A stretch of DNA of 59,446 nt from Nemertoderma westbladi (GCA_032718475.1 JAUCBJ010003217.1:1-59446); one strand, 5' to 3'. Numbered from the stretch's first letter, positions 37,221-48,695 are shown. Notes: generated from the sequence alone by a model not told the origin. Program-made: numbers and translations.

Positions 37221-38150
37221 TTAAACAAACGATTGTAATTCCGCTATTATCTCGTAGACCTCAGGTCGTTTCATCGGGTCGATATGTTTGCAACGTCGCA
37301 ATATTCCCGAACCCCGAGACGAGTAACAGACACCGAGGATCCCGGAGACAACATCTGGAATCTTCCAGACGTCCGACTTGTGTCCGTATTCCGGGAGGCT
37401 CACAGACCCGTCCGGTCGTTCGACGTAGCCGCGTTGTTCCGGGGCCACGAACTGTCCGTAAAGCGGACGGGGACCGCAGCGGATCGGACGGGAGCCGTTG
37501 ACGGTCGAGGGGAGGGCGTCGAGGTCGAGCAAAGCGAGTCGGTAGGGGGGGACGAGTCGGGGATCAGGGGCAACGGGGGACCGGTAACCAAGGACGACCG
37601 CGAACTGACTAAGTGTTTTCTCCAGGTCGTTAGAATCGCACATAACGAATGGCCCGTCTGGGTGGCCGTGTAGGAAGTCTATAACGCGGAGGAACCCGAG
37701 CGCAAGTTGCGAGAGGGTGGCGAGGTCCCGCGGCCGTCGCAGGAAGCGGTCCAACGAACCGAGTTGGTAGAACTCCGTCACTATAGCGACGAGTTGGGGA
37801 CCCCGACAGTAGCCAATAAGAACAGGGATGAAGGGAGACGACTGGAACTTTATAAGAGACTCGAGACCGGAGTAGAAATCCTCCAAATAGATTCGGTTAT
37901 TGGCGGGAACCGCTACCGCCACATCCAACCCCCGCCACTCTCCTCTATAAACTCGTTTAACTAAACCGCCGCCGATCGGCTCCAATACCTCTACTTCCGT
38001 CTGTATTTCCTCGCAGGTCAACAGAAACCGACAGTCGGGCATTCCTCGCAGATAGAACTCGTTAGATGGGCAGACCCTCTCGCTAGGTTCGTCCGTTCGG
38101 TGGACAAGGAGGTAAACTATAAACGCAAACTTCGCGATAACATCCAACAT
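37221..38150 (-). CDS. POMK: Protein O-mannose kinase (POMK/SGK196) homologue
   Basis: The 309-residue ORF starts at the ATG at 38150. POMK is a type II ER membrane kinase that phosphorylates C6 of mannose in the GalNAc-GlcNAc-mannose core of alpha-dystroglycan, needed for laminin-binding matriglycan. Here: N-terminal signal anchor (about 3-16); Cys-rich segment CPSNEFYLRGMPDC at 27-40, then LLTC; atypical glycine loop EPIGGGLVKRVY at 57-68; catalytic-loop equivalent VMCDSNDLEKTLSQF at 169-183; metal-binding DLDALP at 209-214; VAPEQ at 235-239; HKSDVWKIPD at 257-266. The family's hallmark departures from ordinary kinases (CDSND, DLDALP, WKIPD) are all kept, so catalysis is plausible. It is slightly shorter than the human protein, with a shorter C-terminus. 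It is unbroken by introns and lies 62 bp downstream of JTB on the same strand. This block is much richer in GC than its surroundings. Confidence 0.93.
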   Translation of the reverse strand: MLDVIAKFAFIVYLLVHRTDEPSERVCPSNEFYLRGMPDCRFLLTCEEIQTEVEVLEPIGGGLVKRVYRGEWRGLDVAVAVPANNRIYLEDFYSGLESLIKFQSSPFIPVLIGYCRGPQLVAIVTEFYQLGSLDRFLRRPRDLATLSQLALGFLRVIDFLHGHPDGPFVMCDSNDLEKTLSQFAVVLGYRSPVAPDPRLVPPYRLALLDLDALPSTVNGSRPIRCGPRPLYGQFVAPEQRGYVERPDGSVSLPEYGHKSDVWKIPDVVSGILGVCYSSRGSGILRRCKHIDPMKRPEVYEIIAELQSFV

Positions 38151-38212
38151 TATATATAACAATACTCCGCAAACTGCCGATTATACCGCCCAACTGCATA
38201 AAAGTAAATAAT
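38151..38212 (-). promoter_or_regulatory. 62-bp JTB-POMK spacer with possible splice acceptor
   Basis: Between the JTB stop and the POMK ATG the minus strand reads GATTATTTACTTTTATGCAG and then TTGGG, a pyrimidine-rich tract plus CAG about 43 nt before the ATG. There is no AATAAA. If the pair is an operon, this would be the natural trans-splice acceptor for POMK. It could equally be a cis acceptor or chance. Confidence 0.35.
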
Positions 38213-38860
38213 CTAGAAAGTGGATCTGATCTGCTTATATATTTGTTCGCGGTACTGCTTGGTTAGGATTCCGCTGCGTCTGTGTACCAACGCGAAGGAA
38301 AGCAGACTGATAAACAACATTATTCCCTCGAATATCCAGAAGTTAACCGACTCCCTCGGATCGGGACACGAACGGTAGAACTCCTGCTTCGATGTCTCGC
38401 ATTTAACCCGCTGCTTCCGTCCAGAGGTCCCTTCTTTACAGACGGTCAGAACTTTTGAGTCGAAAGAGGTACAGAGTTTACAATCGCTGACAAACGTAAT
38501 TGGGCCGCATAATAATGGATTAGTCACCATTTCAATGGGGGTAAGACTGGCATCATCTTCTAACTGTACCGGTACAGAGCCTGTTCGTTTGACTCCGATA
38601 ATATCGGAGTCAAATGTGGTTAAAGTTAATTCCGAATCTGATCCAAAAGTCGTCGTTATTGGTTCCTCACTATTTTTAGAACTTGCGTCGGGAGTCCTGA
38701 ATTCCCTGACAGTGTGGTGGGTATTCTCATTTAGTACCACCGCGTTGTTACTCGAGGAACGAAACGAAAAAAATCCAATTAGAAATAAAGTTATAAATAA
38801 TGCTAAAAATAATATTCGCTTTAACCTTCTCCCATGATTGGCCGCCCCTGTTATAGGCAT
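38213..38860 (-). CDS. JTB: JTB (jumping translocation breakpoint) family membrane protein
   Basis: The 215-residue ORF starts at the ATG at 38860 (a GTG precedes it). The C-terminal half has the JTB layout. There is a Cys-rich extracellular segment with Cys at 118, 127, 130, 141, 154 and 165 (CGPITFVSDCKLC, VKCETSKQEFYRSC). Next comes a transmembrane helix opening with the conserved WIFEG (176-180) and running to about 192. It ends in a short basic tail (KQYREQIYKQIRSTF). In mammals JTB is a small type I protein linked to mitochondria, cytokinesis and growth control. The N-terminus differs from the human protein: a hydrophobic stretch at 16-33 preceded by basic residues, then a Ser/Thr-rich linker of about 80 residues, making it longer (human about 146). 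Uninterrupted by introns and directly upstream of POMK. Confidence 0.88.
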   Translation of the reverse strand: MPITGAANHGRRLKRILFLALFITLFLIGFFSFRSSSNNAVVLNENTHHTVREFRTPDASSKNSEEPITTTFGSDSELTLTTFDSDIIGVKRTGSVPVQLEDDASLTPIEMVTNPLLCGPITFVSDCKLCTSFDSKVLTVCKEGTSGRKQRVKCETSKQEFYRSCPDPRESVNFWIFEGIMLFISLLSFALVHRRSGILTKQYREQIYKQIRSTF

Positions 38861-39551
38861 CACATTAATAAAGTTATGTATAAACTTTAAATAATATTGC
38901 GTAGGTACTTGAATATTAAGTAAAACTGGATAAATTATACTCTAATTCGGGAATAACGGTCTATTTACAGATTTACATCAGGTAGGCAGATATATATAGG
39001 AGGCGATGGAAGTCTAATCCCTGCCTGGATTCACTTCTAAAACATACGACAGACAAGTTGCCAGACATACGATAACCTATACGTTATGCACGATTACAGG
39101 ATACAGATATATGCGATGTAATCAGAGCTGGCGAACTCTTGAACTAGGCGCTAGCTTTTTTAGGGTTTTTTAAAAATAACCTACCGGTACTTTGTTGAAA
39201 ATGACAAAAAAGCCAATGCAAATACCTTTAATCAGATACTGCAGTGTGAGAGAAAGATTACATTAATTGTTCTGTACTGTACTGTATATATTTATAAAAA
39301 ATATTGAAATATGTTGTTACTGAAAATAAAATGGTCTAATTTAAAATAGGTTAGAAATGTCTGTACTGAAAGTTTATATAAAATATTTTAAGATGTTACT
39401 GAACTGAAAATAAGATCGTCATAGATATACGGAGTTGCACGGTGACTCTAAAACATTGAATAATAATGATTTGTCGTCGAGGATAGATAGTCCCATCAGT
39501 CAGGGAGATCATCAATTTTGGGGTTACCCCAAATTTCGAATTCTGGTAATA
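38861..39551. other. Region upstream of JTB
   Basis: Presumed promoter side of the JTB-POMK pair on the minus strand. AT-rich, with no coding feature. TTTGGGGTTACCCCAAA at 39516-39532 is a near-perfect palindrome adjoining the next foldback element. Confidence 0.45.
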
Positions 39552-39802
39552 GACTGTCGAAAATTGGGGTTTTTTGTTCAAATTTGAGGTATTTTTAGGC
39601 TCATAATATCGAGTGTTGCTGCGACTTAGGGAAACTGTTGGAGCAACTTCTACTTTTAATATGTTAAAATATAATGTAAAATAAGAACTTTTATCGATGC
39701 AATAAAATAATTCACCGATGCAAACATGCTTTTATTGGGGGCGAAAATTGAAATTTGAGGTTAAACCTCAAACTTGAGACAAAACCTCAAATTTCGCCAG
39801 TC
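39552..39802. mobile_element. Small foldback element
   Basis: Left arm from GACTGTCGAAA (39552-39595) and right arm ending TTTCGCCAGTC (39757-39802) are imperfect inverted copies of about 45 bp. They share TTTGAGGT and TCAA blocks. The 251-bp element has no ORF. A loosely related piece (AAATTTGAG...CTCAAATTT) occurs at 42050-42095. Confidence 0.5.
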
Positions 39803-41213
39803 TTTACAACATCACCAGCCTGCCAGCAGTAGGGTGTAGCAGTAGGCTTTGCTGCTTAGTGCTTATAGAGCTTGGTGAGAATGGGTGACCAGTGTAACCT
39901 GTGCCATGACATGTATACAGGGTAGGCTTAACCTTACAGCACAGCAACTTACAGTCAATAACTTTAATGATTGTTAACTCCGTTAGTGATTGGTGATAAA
40001 AATGCAGAAGACAAGAGAAATTCGCTAGGCCTATCCTTCCTTACAGCCTTACTGTTGGTAAGAATAACAGTAGACCAAATCCTCACTGTTGAGAGATTCA
40101 AGCTCACACAGCTGCACAGTCACAGACTCAGGAAGGCCTACTATATCTTGTAGATGTTGAATCAATTCCAGAATTTGGTAGTTTACATATTCTGGCATTC
40201 ATCGGTTCTGTTCATCATTCAGTCATTCATATCACACATCTTCAGAAAAAAATATGTTTTCTGGTTGTTGGATGTCCTCTTTAAAACTTTGTATATCAAA
40301 TGAAGCCATTCCTCTCCCTGACAGCCTGAAGACTTATGTAATATTCGCCTGCCCTAGCTCTATCTGTCAATTGGAATACTGTACCATCATTCTTCCACAG
40401 TTTGGAGCCCATTTCTAGATAAATGTGGCCGCAAACTGGCAAAGGTCAGAAGGTTGACGTGGTTTATACAATATATGTGGACTTGATTCTTTTGTTAGTT
40501 ATTCTATACGACTGGAGACTCTAAAGTTGGAACCACTACCTACTGCAGTATACATCAATTAAAGTTCAATTTGATAATGTGCTTTAAACATATACAGTTA
40601 TATGTAAAGATCTAAACCTGATCCTCCATTACAACAATGTGCAACATCCTGACATCCTCGCAGACTATTTTAATATCCCAGCCAGACATCCAATGCAATC
40701 ATGACCTGGCCATATATATAAAATTATGAAGCAAAGGCCATGCCCCGCCCATCTGCCCATGTCTGCATGTTCCATAATCCATACATCACCTCTTCTTTAT
40801 CAGGGTCATTAACATATGGAACATGCTGGACCTGGAACACAGTAAGAAACATCATCATCATCATCACTAATCGCTATTCCTTTAAACAGTCTTTAGACTC
40901 TGCTTCCTTATCAAGACATCTGAAATGTTTTAGAAATCTAAGTGACTGTTTGTTTATACAGTTATACTATACATACAGTACATACATCCTTTTAAATTGA
41001 CTTTATGAGGAACCAGAATCATTTATAACTTGGGCAAAAAGTATAACCTTTTTCACTAACCTATTCTCGAGGCTTTATCTCATCTCTGGAGTAAACCTTG
41101 CAGGCACTAAAGTTGCATTGCAATAGTGTGTAGGGATGGATTTTGCTCAAATTTCGATCAAAAATTTTGATCAACACATTCAATGAAATTTTAGAAATTC
41201 CACCTAAAATATT
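39803..41213. other. Unique region, no gene seen
   Basis: AT-rich. Contains a short ATC microsatellite (40850-40866) and a palindromic GATCAAAAATTTTGATC (41157-41173). The 86-codon ORF at 40740 has no features. Confidence 0.5.
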
Positions 41214-41487
41214 TTGGCACTTGTGTCAAATCAAATAGGTGACCCTCCTAATCTGCTAATCCTGAAATCACCAGCTAATCCTGAAATTTTGTGCAGGTGA
41301 TATCAATATTCCTAACTCTTGTTTATTGTTTTTTGGTTACTTTCAACTCACCTCTGTAATCTAACCTGCTCCTTTGCTAACCCTGTAACCGGGCACTAGC
41401 TGACTAGTGAAAGTGACTTTAGTTTAGGTGATTTCAGGATTAGCAGATTAGGAGCTAGGAGTGTCCCCTATTTGACACAAGTGCCAA
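41214..41487. mobile_element. MITE with about 60-bp inverted ends
   Basis: TTGGCACTTGTGTCAAAT at 41214 and its inverse ending GACACAAGTGCCAA at 41487 head two arms of about 59-61 bp. The arms also share CTAATCTGCTAATCC and TGAAATCACC. Each arm contains small indels. No clear target duplication could be fixed. Length 274 bp, non-coding. Confidence 0.7.
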
Positions 41488-41508
41488 TGTTTTATTTTAC
41501 TTTTTTCC

Positions 41509-41700
41509 GGGAGAAAAAGTAAAATCAATGCAAAATTATGGCTCTAAGGTACATTATTATGTGGCAAAATGATTCAATATTATTGCAGGTTGCTGTGTTG
41601 CCGACTTTGCAAAAGCTGTGCCCAACAAAAAGTTACAATTATGGGGACAACTTTTTCCCTACCAGTAGGGTAAAAAAGTAGGCCTACTACTTTTTCTCCC
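41509..41700. repeat. 13-bp perfect inverted repeat pair
   Basis: GGGAGAAAAAGTA (41509-41521) and TACTTTTTCTCCC (41688-41700) are exact inverse copies about 166 bp apart. They lie beside the MITE and may be the ends of another small element. Confidence 0.5.
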
Positions 41701-42689
41701 GATTTTAGGGCATATTCAAGCAAAAAAGTAACAATATAAAAATATAAGGTCTTCAAGCTCTGTACTTCGTTTTATATGTCTACCATCTGATCATACCACC
41801 CCACTGCACCCCTACCAGTAGCCTTTTTAAGTATAAGCCTTTTTTAACTAATACTGAATATGTTTTCAATAATATATTTCACAACACTCAGACACTACAG
41901 CACTAGGTGCTAGGCCTGCATCAGTTTATTTTTTTTCCTTTGCAATACAGTAACAATCTAACAACTACTGAACTAGGCCAACTATGACTTCTGTCTGTAT
42001 CTGACTATGCTGCTATGAAATTCAAACTTGGGGTAAAACTCAAATTTAGAGAATTAACCTAACCTTGTATTAAATTTGAGAATACCTCAAATTTCAAATG
42101 TGATGTCGCTATGTGATGAAAATCTTATTGTGGTAATAAGTCTATGAGTACGATAAAAATTAAATTAATATAAGTACGGTAGTTAGTATGTCTGTTTTGG
42201 TCTGATAATTAAATTTTTTTTTAATTATTTTATATTAGTAAGAAAAAGCGGATTTTTCAGATAAAAATAAATAATACTAAATACGGTAACAGTAGATATC
42301 ATATCAGGGAGTAGATTATAGATTATAGAGGATAAAAATTCACACAGGCAGAAATATAATAATTATTTACACTAGTATCAAACTGTAGGAACCATTAAGT
42401 ATTTAGAGGGAAATAAAAATATTGAAATGGCAGCGGATTATTTAAAAAATAAAAATATTTACTGAATAATATGATAATGTAAAAAACAATTAAAAAATTT
42501 AAATTATTTACAAACAGATACATAGAAAGAGTAATGTAATATATTATGTCAATGAAGTTTTTTAGAACAATACAATAAAAAAATTTAAGAAAGGGCAAGT
42601 TAGACACAAATATAAAGTACGTACTGTATGAAATATTGGAATGCAGTTTAAAAATAATACGTAAAAAATATTGGAATGCAGTTTAAAAT
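41701..42689. other. Unique AT-rich region
   Basis: Extremely AT-rich, especially 42180-42680. The minus-strand ORF at 42395-42607 is low-complexity. No gene supported. Confidence 0.5.
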
Positions 42690-42850
42690 CTTAGATGTAA
42701 TATTATGGTTTTGTTCAGAAATGGAAAAAATGAGAAAGCGCGTCACTGGGGGTTGAACCAGCGCTTTACGTACGTTTCAGCCTATCAGGCCTTTATCAGT
42801 AGCGCTAACCAGTTCAACCACTTGTCCCTGACATTCACTATCTCACCTAA
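42690..42850 (-). mobile_element. tRNA-derived SINE
   Basis: On the minus strand an A-box-like TGGTTGAACTGG (42809-42820) precedes a perfect B box GGTTCAACCCC (42749-42759), the internal RNA polymerase III promoter arrangement of tRNA genes. The distance between boxes (about 60 bp) is longer than in a normal tRNA and the sequence does not fold as a clean cloverleaf, so this is a SINE rather than a tRNA gene. A second copy lies at 14857-14960. It sits directly 3' of a LINE fragment in the same orientation. Confidence 0.6.
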
Positions 42851-42920
42851 TCCAAATATTACATCTTTAATGACAGTTGCATTAACAGCTCAACTCCAAT
42901 TTATTTAATATCTTAGGAAT

Positions 42921-44110
42921 TTAGCTACTAGTATATATTAATATATCGGATGACATGATTTTTTCGAGAAGATACGATTTTACTTTATGTTTGAAGGACT
43001 CAATTGATTCAACACTTGTTATGCTATTGGGCAGTTGGTTCCATAAGTAAGGACCCTGGTTTTGTTATACGTAATTTTTATATGTATTTTCTATATAACT
43101 AGATGAGATACTGAGTTTTGAAATTTAAACATGTGCTAAAAATTGTGAGATACGCGGTTTTGGCAATTTCAAAAACCTATTTCCCCTTCTTCAAATGCTT
43201 AGAGACTTCACAGACAGACGCAGAACAGTTTCCTGATTCGAATGATATATAAAACTAATTTTTTGAAAAATTTGAGATACTGGGTTTTGGAATGAAAGGG
43301 CCATGGTACGCAAAACTTTCTTGGCCCAACACGGAGTGTAAACGTGGGATTATTGCCTTCGGTTTCATGTGACACCTCAAGCGAGACCGTGATTGGCTAA
43401 AGGATACAAATTCCTGGAAGTAAGTTGGTGCTGTCCCAGAGTAAATGCGGTACATAGTAGTGAGGATTATTTGGTGGACGCGCTCACGAAGGGGAAGCCA
43501 GTTTATGGAGACAAAGTCTGGAACGCCTATGTCAGTATGTGAGAAAGGGGTTGGCGTGAGAAACAGAAACGTATACAATTACGCGGCAACGCCTCGATCT
43601 GTTTTCGTAGTTGGGAGGAAGCACCAAAGTACCATGAAGGATATGCAAAATCGAGGTGAGGTTGTATAAGCGAGTTGCAAAGAAGTCGTCAAATCTGTTC
43701 AGTCCTGAGTGACGGTGAGTTTCTGTAGAGGAAACGAAGAATCGAGTTCCCCTTCCGGATGGCTTTGCGAGCTGCAACTTCGCCGAACAGGGTTAGATCC
43801 AGTGGGCATCCCAGGTAGTTATAGTCAACAGTGCCTGAGACAGGCAGTGACACACCATTATGCTCCTCTGTGAAGTTCACTACATGTGAGAGACACTGAC
43901 GGGTCCCATAAATTATAACCTCAAATTTATCTGGCTCTATCAGTCTATGATGAGTCTGTTCAGCTGTTGTAAATGGCCCAGGTTGAGATATTTTTCAGTT
44001 TGTTTGTTCGAGTTCAGTTTGAAAGTTTCTCGAGATGTGGTTTGGAACTGGTCCTGTTGCGAGGATGTTTGTATCGTCAGGCATACATTGGAGAAGGGTC
44101 AGTGTCATCT
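42921..44110 (-). mobile_element. Degraded non-LTR retrotransposon (CR1/L2/Rex-like) reverse transcriptase end
   Basis: Read on the minus strand, pieces of one reverse-transcriptase ORF appear in order but in different frames. First is CMPDDTNILATG near 44070-44100 (the catalytic ADD box, Ala replaced by Pro). Then DKFEVIIYGT and DYNYLGCPLDLTL (43790-43940), with AIRKGNSILRFLYR after it. Then INWLPLRERVHQIILTTMYR and GTAPTYFQEF (43400-43500). Last is GPYLWNQLPNSITSVESIES to a stop at 42921. These are the C-terminal signatures of CR1/L2-type LINEs. Frameshifts and an insertion of about 190 bp before the final piece make it non-functional. The 5' part is absent. Confidence 0.85.
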
Positions 44111-46754
44111 GTAATTACATTGTGAGTGAATAGTGCCAGACAGCCAGAGGCAACTGTTTACTTCAGGCTGTCAGGGTGGATGGAACCTTCGGTGTTCGTG
44201 TTCTACCTGTAGCGCTGTATCCTGTGTATTATCATGTAAATCACTGAAATACTTATTTATTAAATAGAATATCTGTGTGAAATTTGAGACAAATCGATTT
44301 AAAAATGGCCATTTGGGGGGAGAGGTGTTTGTCACTGAGCCTCGAATGTGATACTGTCATTGATTGTGATAGAACCGATAGTACTGTAGTAGGCCTATCC
44401 ACTATCCTGCTATCCCTTCCTCAGTCCCTGCTCCCTATCATTATACCTATCTCTGCCAGCTTTACCCCAGCAGCCCAGTGCCAGTACCCTGTCAGCCTGT
44501 AGCCCTGCGTACCTGCCGGTTGGGCGGTTGCCTGAAACTTATATCGCAGTATCCCAGACTGCCAGACTGGAATCTATATGTTTTGCACGCCGGAGGTGCG
44601 CCGTACGTAAAATACTTTGCGCCAACCTGCCAACCGACACTAAATTTACGCCAACCAAAAAATATGTTCCTATCGCATAAAACAGTAGGTAAAATTAAAA
44701 TGTGCGCCAACTGCCAACAAAGAAAGTTTAAAAACGAATGACTGAATGATAGGCCTATTAATTATGAATTAGGCCTATATCGTATCGAATTGAGGCGTCC
44801 TTCAGTCCTTTGAGTCGATCGTCAATTGTATTGACGTATGTCAGTATGTGAGTAGGCCTAAACCAGTCTGCCAGTAAACTGCTAAATAAGATACCGGCTG
44901 ACCTGACCGGTATACAAGAATACAAAATGTGAGAAATTACAGTACCGGTCAGCCGGTAGACCAGTAGACGGTAGATATATATACACTGGACAGCACTACT
45001 ATCAGACTATAGAGAAGACTAGCAGACTAGTAGTAGACTGGTTTGTGTTTCGCAATTTAGTTTTCTAATTCCATGGCTGCTGGCTGCACCTGTGCACCGA
45101 CGCCGAGGCATTCGTTTCTAGGCGTGCGCCGGCGCTTGCTTATGCTGTTATGTACGGCACGGCGGAGACTGGGAGATCTCCCCAAAAAAAGCCAAGAGAT
45201 TCCATTCTGGCAGTCTGGGCAGTATCCAGGCACTAGGTATCGGACATCGGTACGACTGACTGTCTGGCTGTACTGCAGTACTGAGCTGCTGTGCTGTCAG
45301 GCTGTACGATGTAGATGTGATAAAGATACTACATTACTGCAGTACTGCTGTACCGTGTACCGGTACTGATATGTGATAGCCAGATACTGAGATAGCCTAG
45401 CTGTCAGGACCAGCAAGCTCCCAATTCCCATCTCAGTACTAAACTGGACTAGCACACGACACTCATAATGACGTCACAATACAAATTGGTTCCTTCTTTC
45501 ACAAGGCAATCACGGCAGCCAGTAGCTGAATTGAGTTCAAACCATTACTGCACCCATCCAAATCCAACCAATAAACAGATCAGATTTGCTTATAAGCCAA
45601 CCACCACTCCTCAAATTTCTCTTCGAACTCTGATTGGGTAGCAGTTTATTGCAGACGCCATTAATTATTCATTGTGAAGATAGTATGTCCTGCGACGATC
45701 TCAATATGAGTATGTGCTGTAACAAAGAAAGTGTGTGCTGGAAAGGGGCGCTCCGGTTTAAATCATTTTGTTGAGTTTGTGGCCCAGCCTGGCACGGCAC
45801 GGGGTTGGGCATGCTACCTCCGCTGCTATTATGCTTCCAGGTTCCAGCCAGTCATAGATCAGTCCTTATTCCTTATGTGGGGCGCGCTGTCAGTTCAGGG
45901 GCCGTTTACTCAGTATGTTTGCTAAAGCTAAAGCCATCAGTTATTACGGTACCAATATTGGGGCCCCTAGTATAACTATATTATATAATGCAGGCGCGCT
46001 GTATTTCTCTTCTATCTATATTATCTTCCTGTCCTTTGTGAGCTGCTAGTAGTTCAATACATACACAGAGCTAATAGTCGTTTGTAACGGCTTGTAGTTT
46101 TATCTATTTTTGGTTTCCAATATAATAAGATAACTGCCCAAGTAACGGTTGAGTTAACACGGCAATTATCAAGCATATTATTCCTTCTTTTCTTTACTTT
46201 GCATATATTCCATCTGAAAGCTTTGTCCTGTCTGTCTACTGTATATTTGGTCCAGGAAAATCAACCTCCTATGCCCACTTACTAATATATTATCTAGGCC
46301 TATCTTGTAAATTAATATAATATACAACTTTATAATATATTCATTTATAATTGTCAAAAATATATCACACGTAATTTAAGACATTTAAGTGCGGCTAATT
46401 TACATAACAATTACAATGATTATCAGTTTATTCTATAATGCATTCATCCAATAATAAGGAAAACCATTAACTTATCATGAGTTCGGTTTGAAGAATCGCC
46501 AATATTACATAACAATAATTAAGTATTTATTGACTACATTTAGATATTAGATGTTCTAAATAGATTAATTAAGTAGGTACTATGATACGTACGGCGTATA
46601 TGTAGTTCATTCAGCATTGTATGAGCTGTACTACATTATGTAAGGTTATACTGATATATGTGTAGATTGTACTGTGCTGTAATATCTTTTGTGTTGATTT
46701 TGATATGGTTGCATCAATAATAGTTATTACTGAAAGAATTGGTATTAATATACT
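44111..46754. other. Region upstream of the GRIP exon
   Basis: 2.6 kb without a supported gene. It is more GC-rich than the left side and dotted with short words such as AGGCCTA, ACCGGTA and GTACTGCAGTACTG, giving many small palindromes (44370-45370). It should include GRIP 5' UTR or intron and possibly its promoter; I could not fix either. 45500-45680 holds CCAAT/ATTGG and TTATAAGC words, which is only suggestive. Confidence 0.45.
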
Positions 46755-47019
46755 ATGCATGAGACAATCGCTGGCGAAATAGATGATATGCCGGCGTGGA
46801 AACCCCAGTGTATGCGTGGAACGCCCCCAAGTGGCGAGGAACGGAGTTCGCCCAGTGGGGTGTCGAGTTTCCCAGTGAAACATAAAGGCGGGCAGGGTCC
46901 ACAGCTGGGTCGGTGCGTAGTCGAACTGTTACGAAATAGCGATGAATCTAAACTGGGAATAACTGTTACTGGAGGGGCGGATAGTGAATACAAGCCAAGA
47001 GTATCAGCTGTAAGACCAG
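46755..47019 (+). CDS. GRIP: GRIP homologue, exon with first half of PDZ1
   Basis: The ATG at 46755 follows an in-frame TAA (46746-46748), so it is the likely start unless the exon begins in between. The exon encodes 88 codons plus one base. A polar, Ser/Gly/Pro-rich N-terminus of about 50 residues leads into RCVVELLRNSDESKLGITVT, then GG and PRVSAVRPG. That is the start of a PDZ domain, with LGIT as the carboxylate-binding loop, matching GRIP PDZ1. The exon ends at ACCAG before GTTAGT (donor 47020), phase 1. GRIP proteins are cytoplasmic scaffolds with several PDZ domains that bind AMPA-receptor tails, ephrins and trafficking proteins. The donor and the last 20 bases of this exon are the seed of the minisatellite that follows. 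Next exon at 54229; this intron is 7.2 kb. Confidence 0.85.
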
Positions 47020-48695
47020 GTTAGTGAATACAAGCCAAGAGTTATCAGCTGTAAGACCAGGTTAGTGAATACAAGCCAAGAGTTATCAGCTGTAAGACCA
47101 GGTCAGTTAATAATACAAACCCAACGGTATCAGCTGTAAGACCAGGTCAGTTAATACAGTACAAACCAAGAGTATCAGCTGTAAGACCAGGTTAGTGAAT
47201 ACAAACCCAACGATATCAGCTGTAAGACCAGGTTAGTGAATACAAACCAAGAGTATCAGCTGTAAGACCAGGTCAGTTAATAATACAAACCCAACGGTAT
47301 CAGCTGTAAGACCAGGTCAGTTAATACAGTACAAACCAAGAGTATCAGCTATAAGACCAGGTTTGTGAATACAAACCCAAGGATATCAGCTGTAAGACAA
47401 GGTCAGTTAATAATGCAAACCCAAGAGTATCGGCTGTAAGACCAGGTCAGTTAATAATACAAACACAAGGATATCAGCTGTAAGACCAGGTTAGTTAATA
47501 CAAACCAAGAGTATCAGATGTAAGACCAGGTCAGTTAATAATGCAAACCCAAGAGTATGGGCTGTAAGACCTGGTTAGTGAATACAAACCAAAGAATATC
47601 AGCTGTAAGACCAGGTCAGTTAATAATGCAAACCCAAGAGTATGGGTTGTAAGACCAGGTTAGTGAATACAAACCCAAGAATATCAGCTGTAAGACCTGG
47701 TCAGTTAATAATACAAACGTGGATATCAGCTGTAAGACCAGGTCAGTTAATAATGCAAACCCAAGAGTATCGGCTGTAAGACCAGGTCAGTTAATACAAA
47801 CCAAGAGTACCAACTGTAAGACCAGGTTAGTGAATACAAACCCAAGGATATCAGCTGTAAGACCAGGTCAGTTAATAATGCAAACCAAGAGTATCAGCTG
47901 TAAGAGCATGTCAATTTATACAAACCAAGAGTTTCAACTGTAAGACCAGGTTAGTTAATACAAACCAAGAGTATCAGCTGTAAGACCAGGTTAGTGAATA
48001 CAAACCCAAGAGTATGGGCTGTAAGACCATGTCAATTATTACAAACCAAGAGTTTCAGCTGTAAGACCAGGTTAGTTAATACAAACCAAGAGTATCAGCT
48101 GTAAGACGAGGCCAGTTAATACAAACCCAAGAATATCAGCGTTAAGACCAGGTCAGTTAATAATACAAACCCAAGGGTATCAGCTGTAAGACCAGGTCAG
48201 TTAATAATACAAACACAAGGATATCAGCTGTAAGACCAGGTTAGTGAATACAAACCCAAGAGTATGGGCTGTAAGACCATGTCAATTTATACAAACCAAG
48301 AGTTTCAACTGTAAGACCAGGTTAGTTAATACAAACCAAGAGTATCAGCTGTAAGACCAGGTTAGTGAATACAAACCCAAGAGTATGGGCTGTAAGACCA
48401 TGTCAATTATTACAAACCAAGAGTTTCAGCTGTAAGACCAGGTTAGTTAATACAAACCAAGAGTATCAGCTGTAAGACGAGGCCAGTTAATACAAACCCA
48501 AGAATATCAGCGTTAAGACCAGGTCAGTTAATAATACAAACCCAAGGGTATCAGCTGTAAGACCAGGTCAGTTAATAATACAAACACAAGGATATCAGCT
48601 GTAAGATCAGGTTAGTTAATACAAACCCAAGAGTATCAGCTGTAAGACCAGGTCAGTTAATAATGCAAACCTAAGAGTATGGGCTGTAAGACCAG
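47000..48695. repeat. Minisatellite made of exon end plus 5' splice site (left part)
   Basis: About 38-40 units of 38-48 bp. Each carries AGTATCAGCTGTAAGACCAG, which is the last 20 bases of the PDZ1 exon (coding VSAVRPG), followed by GTTAGT or GTCAGT and AATACAAACCCA. The first unit is the functional exon-intron junction itself. Nearly every copy therefore contains a consensus donor, CAG before GTYAGT. The array is interrupted by the transposon at 48696 and resumes at 53203. Confidence 0.95.

Noticed and set aside
37199-37964. Plus-strand ORFs of 85-129 codons opposite POMK
   Set aside because: Antisense shadows in a GC-rich coding region; POMK motifs fix the true strand and frame.
42749-42820. 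Genuine tRNA gene on the minus strand
   Set aside because: The B box is perfect, but the A box has two mismatches, box spacing is too long and no 7-bp acceptor stem closes the molecule. SINE preferred.
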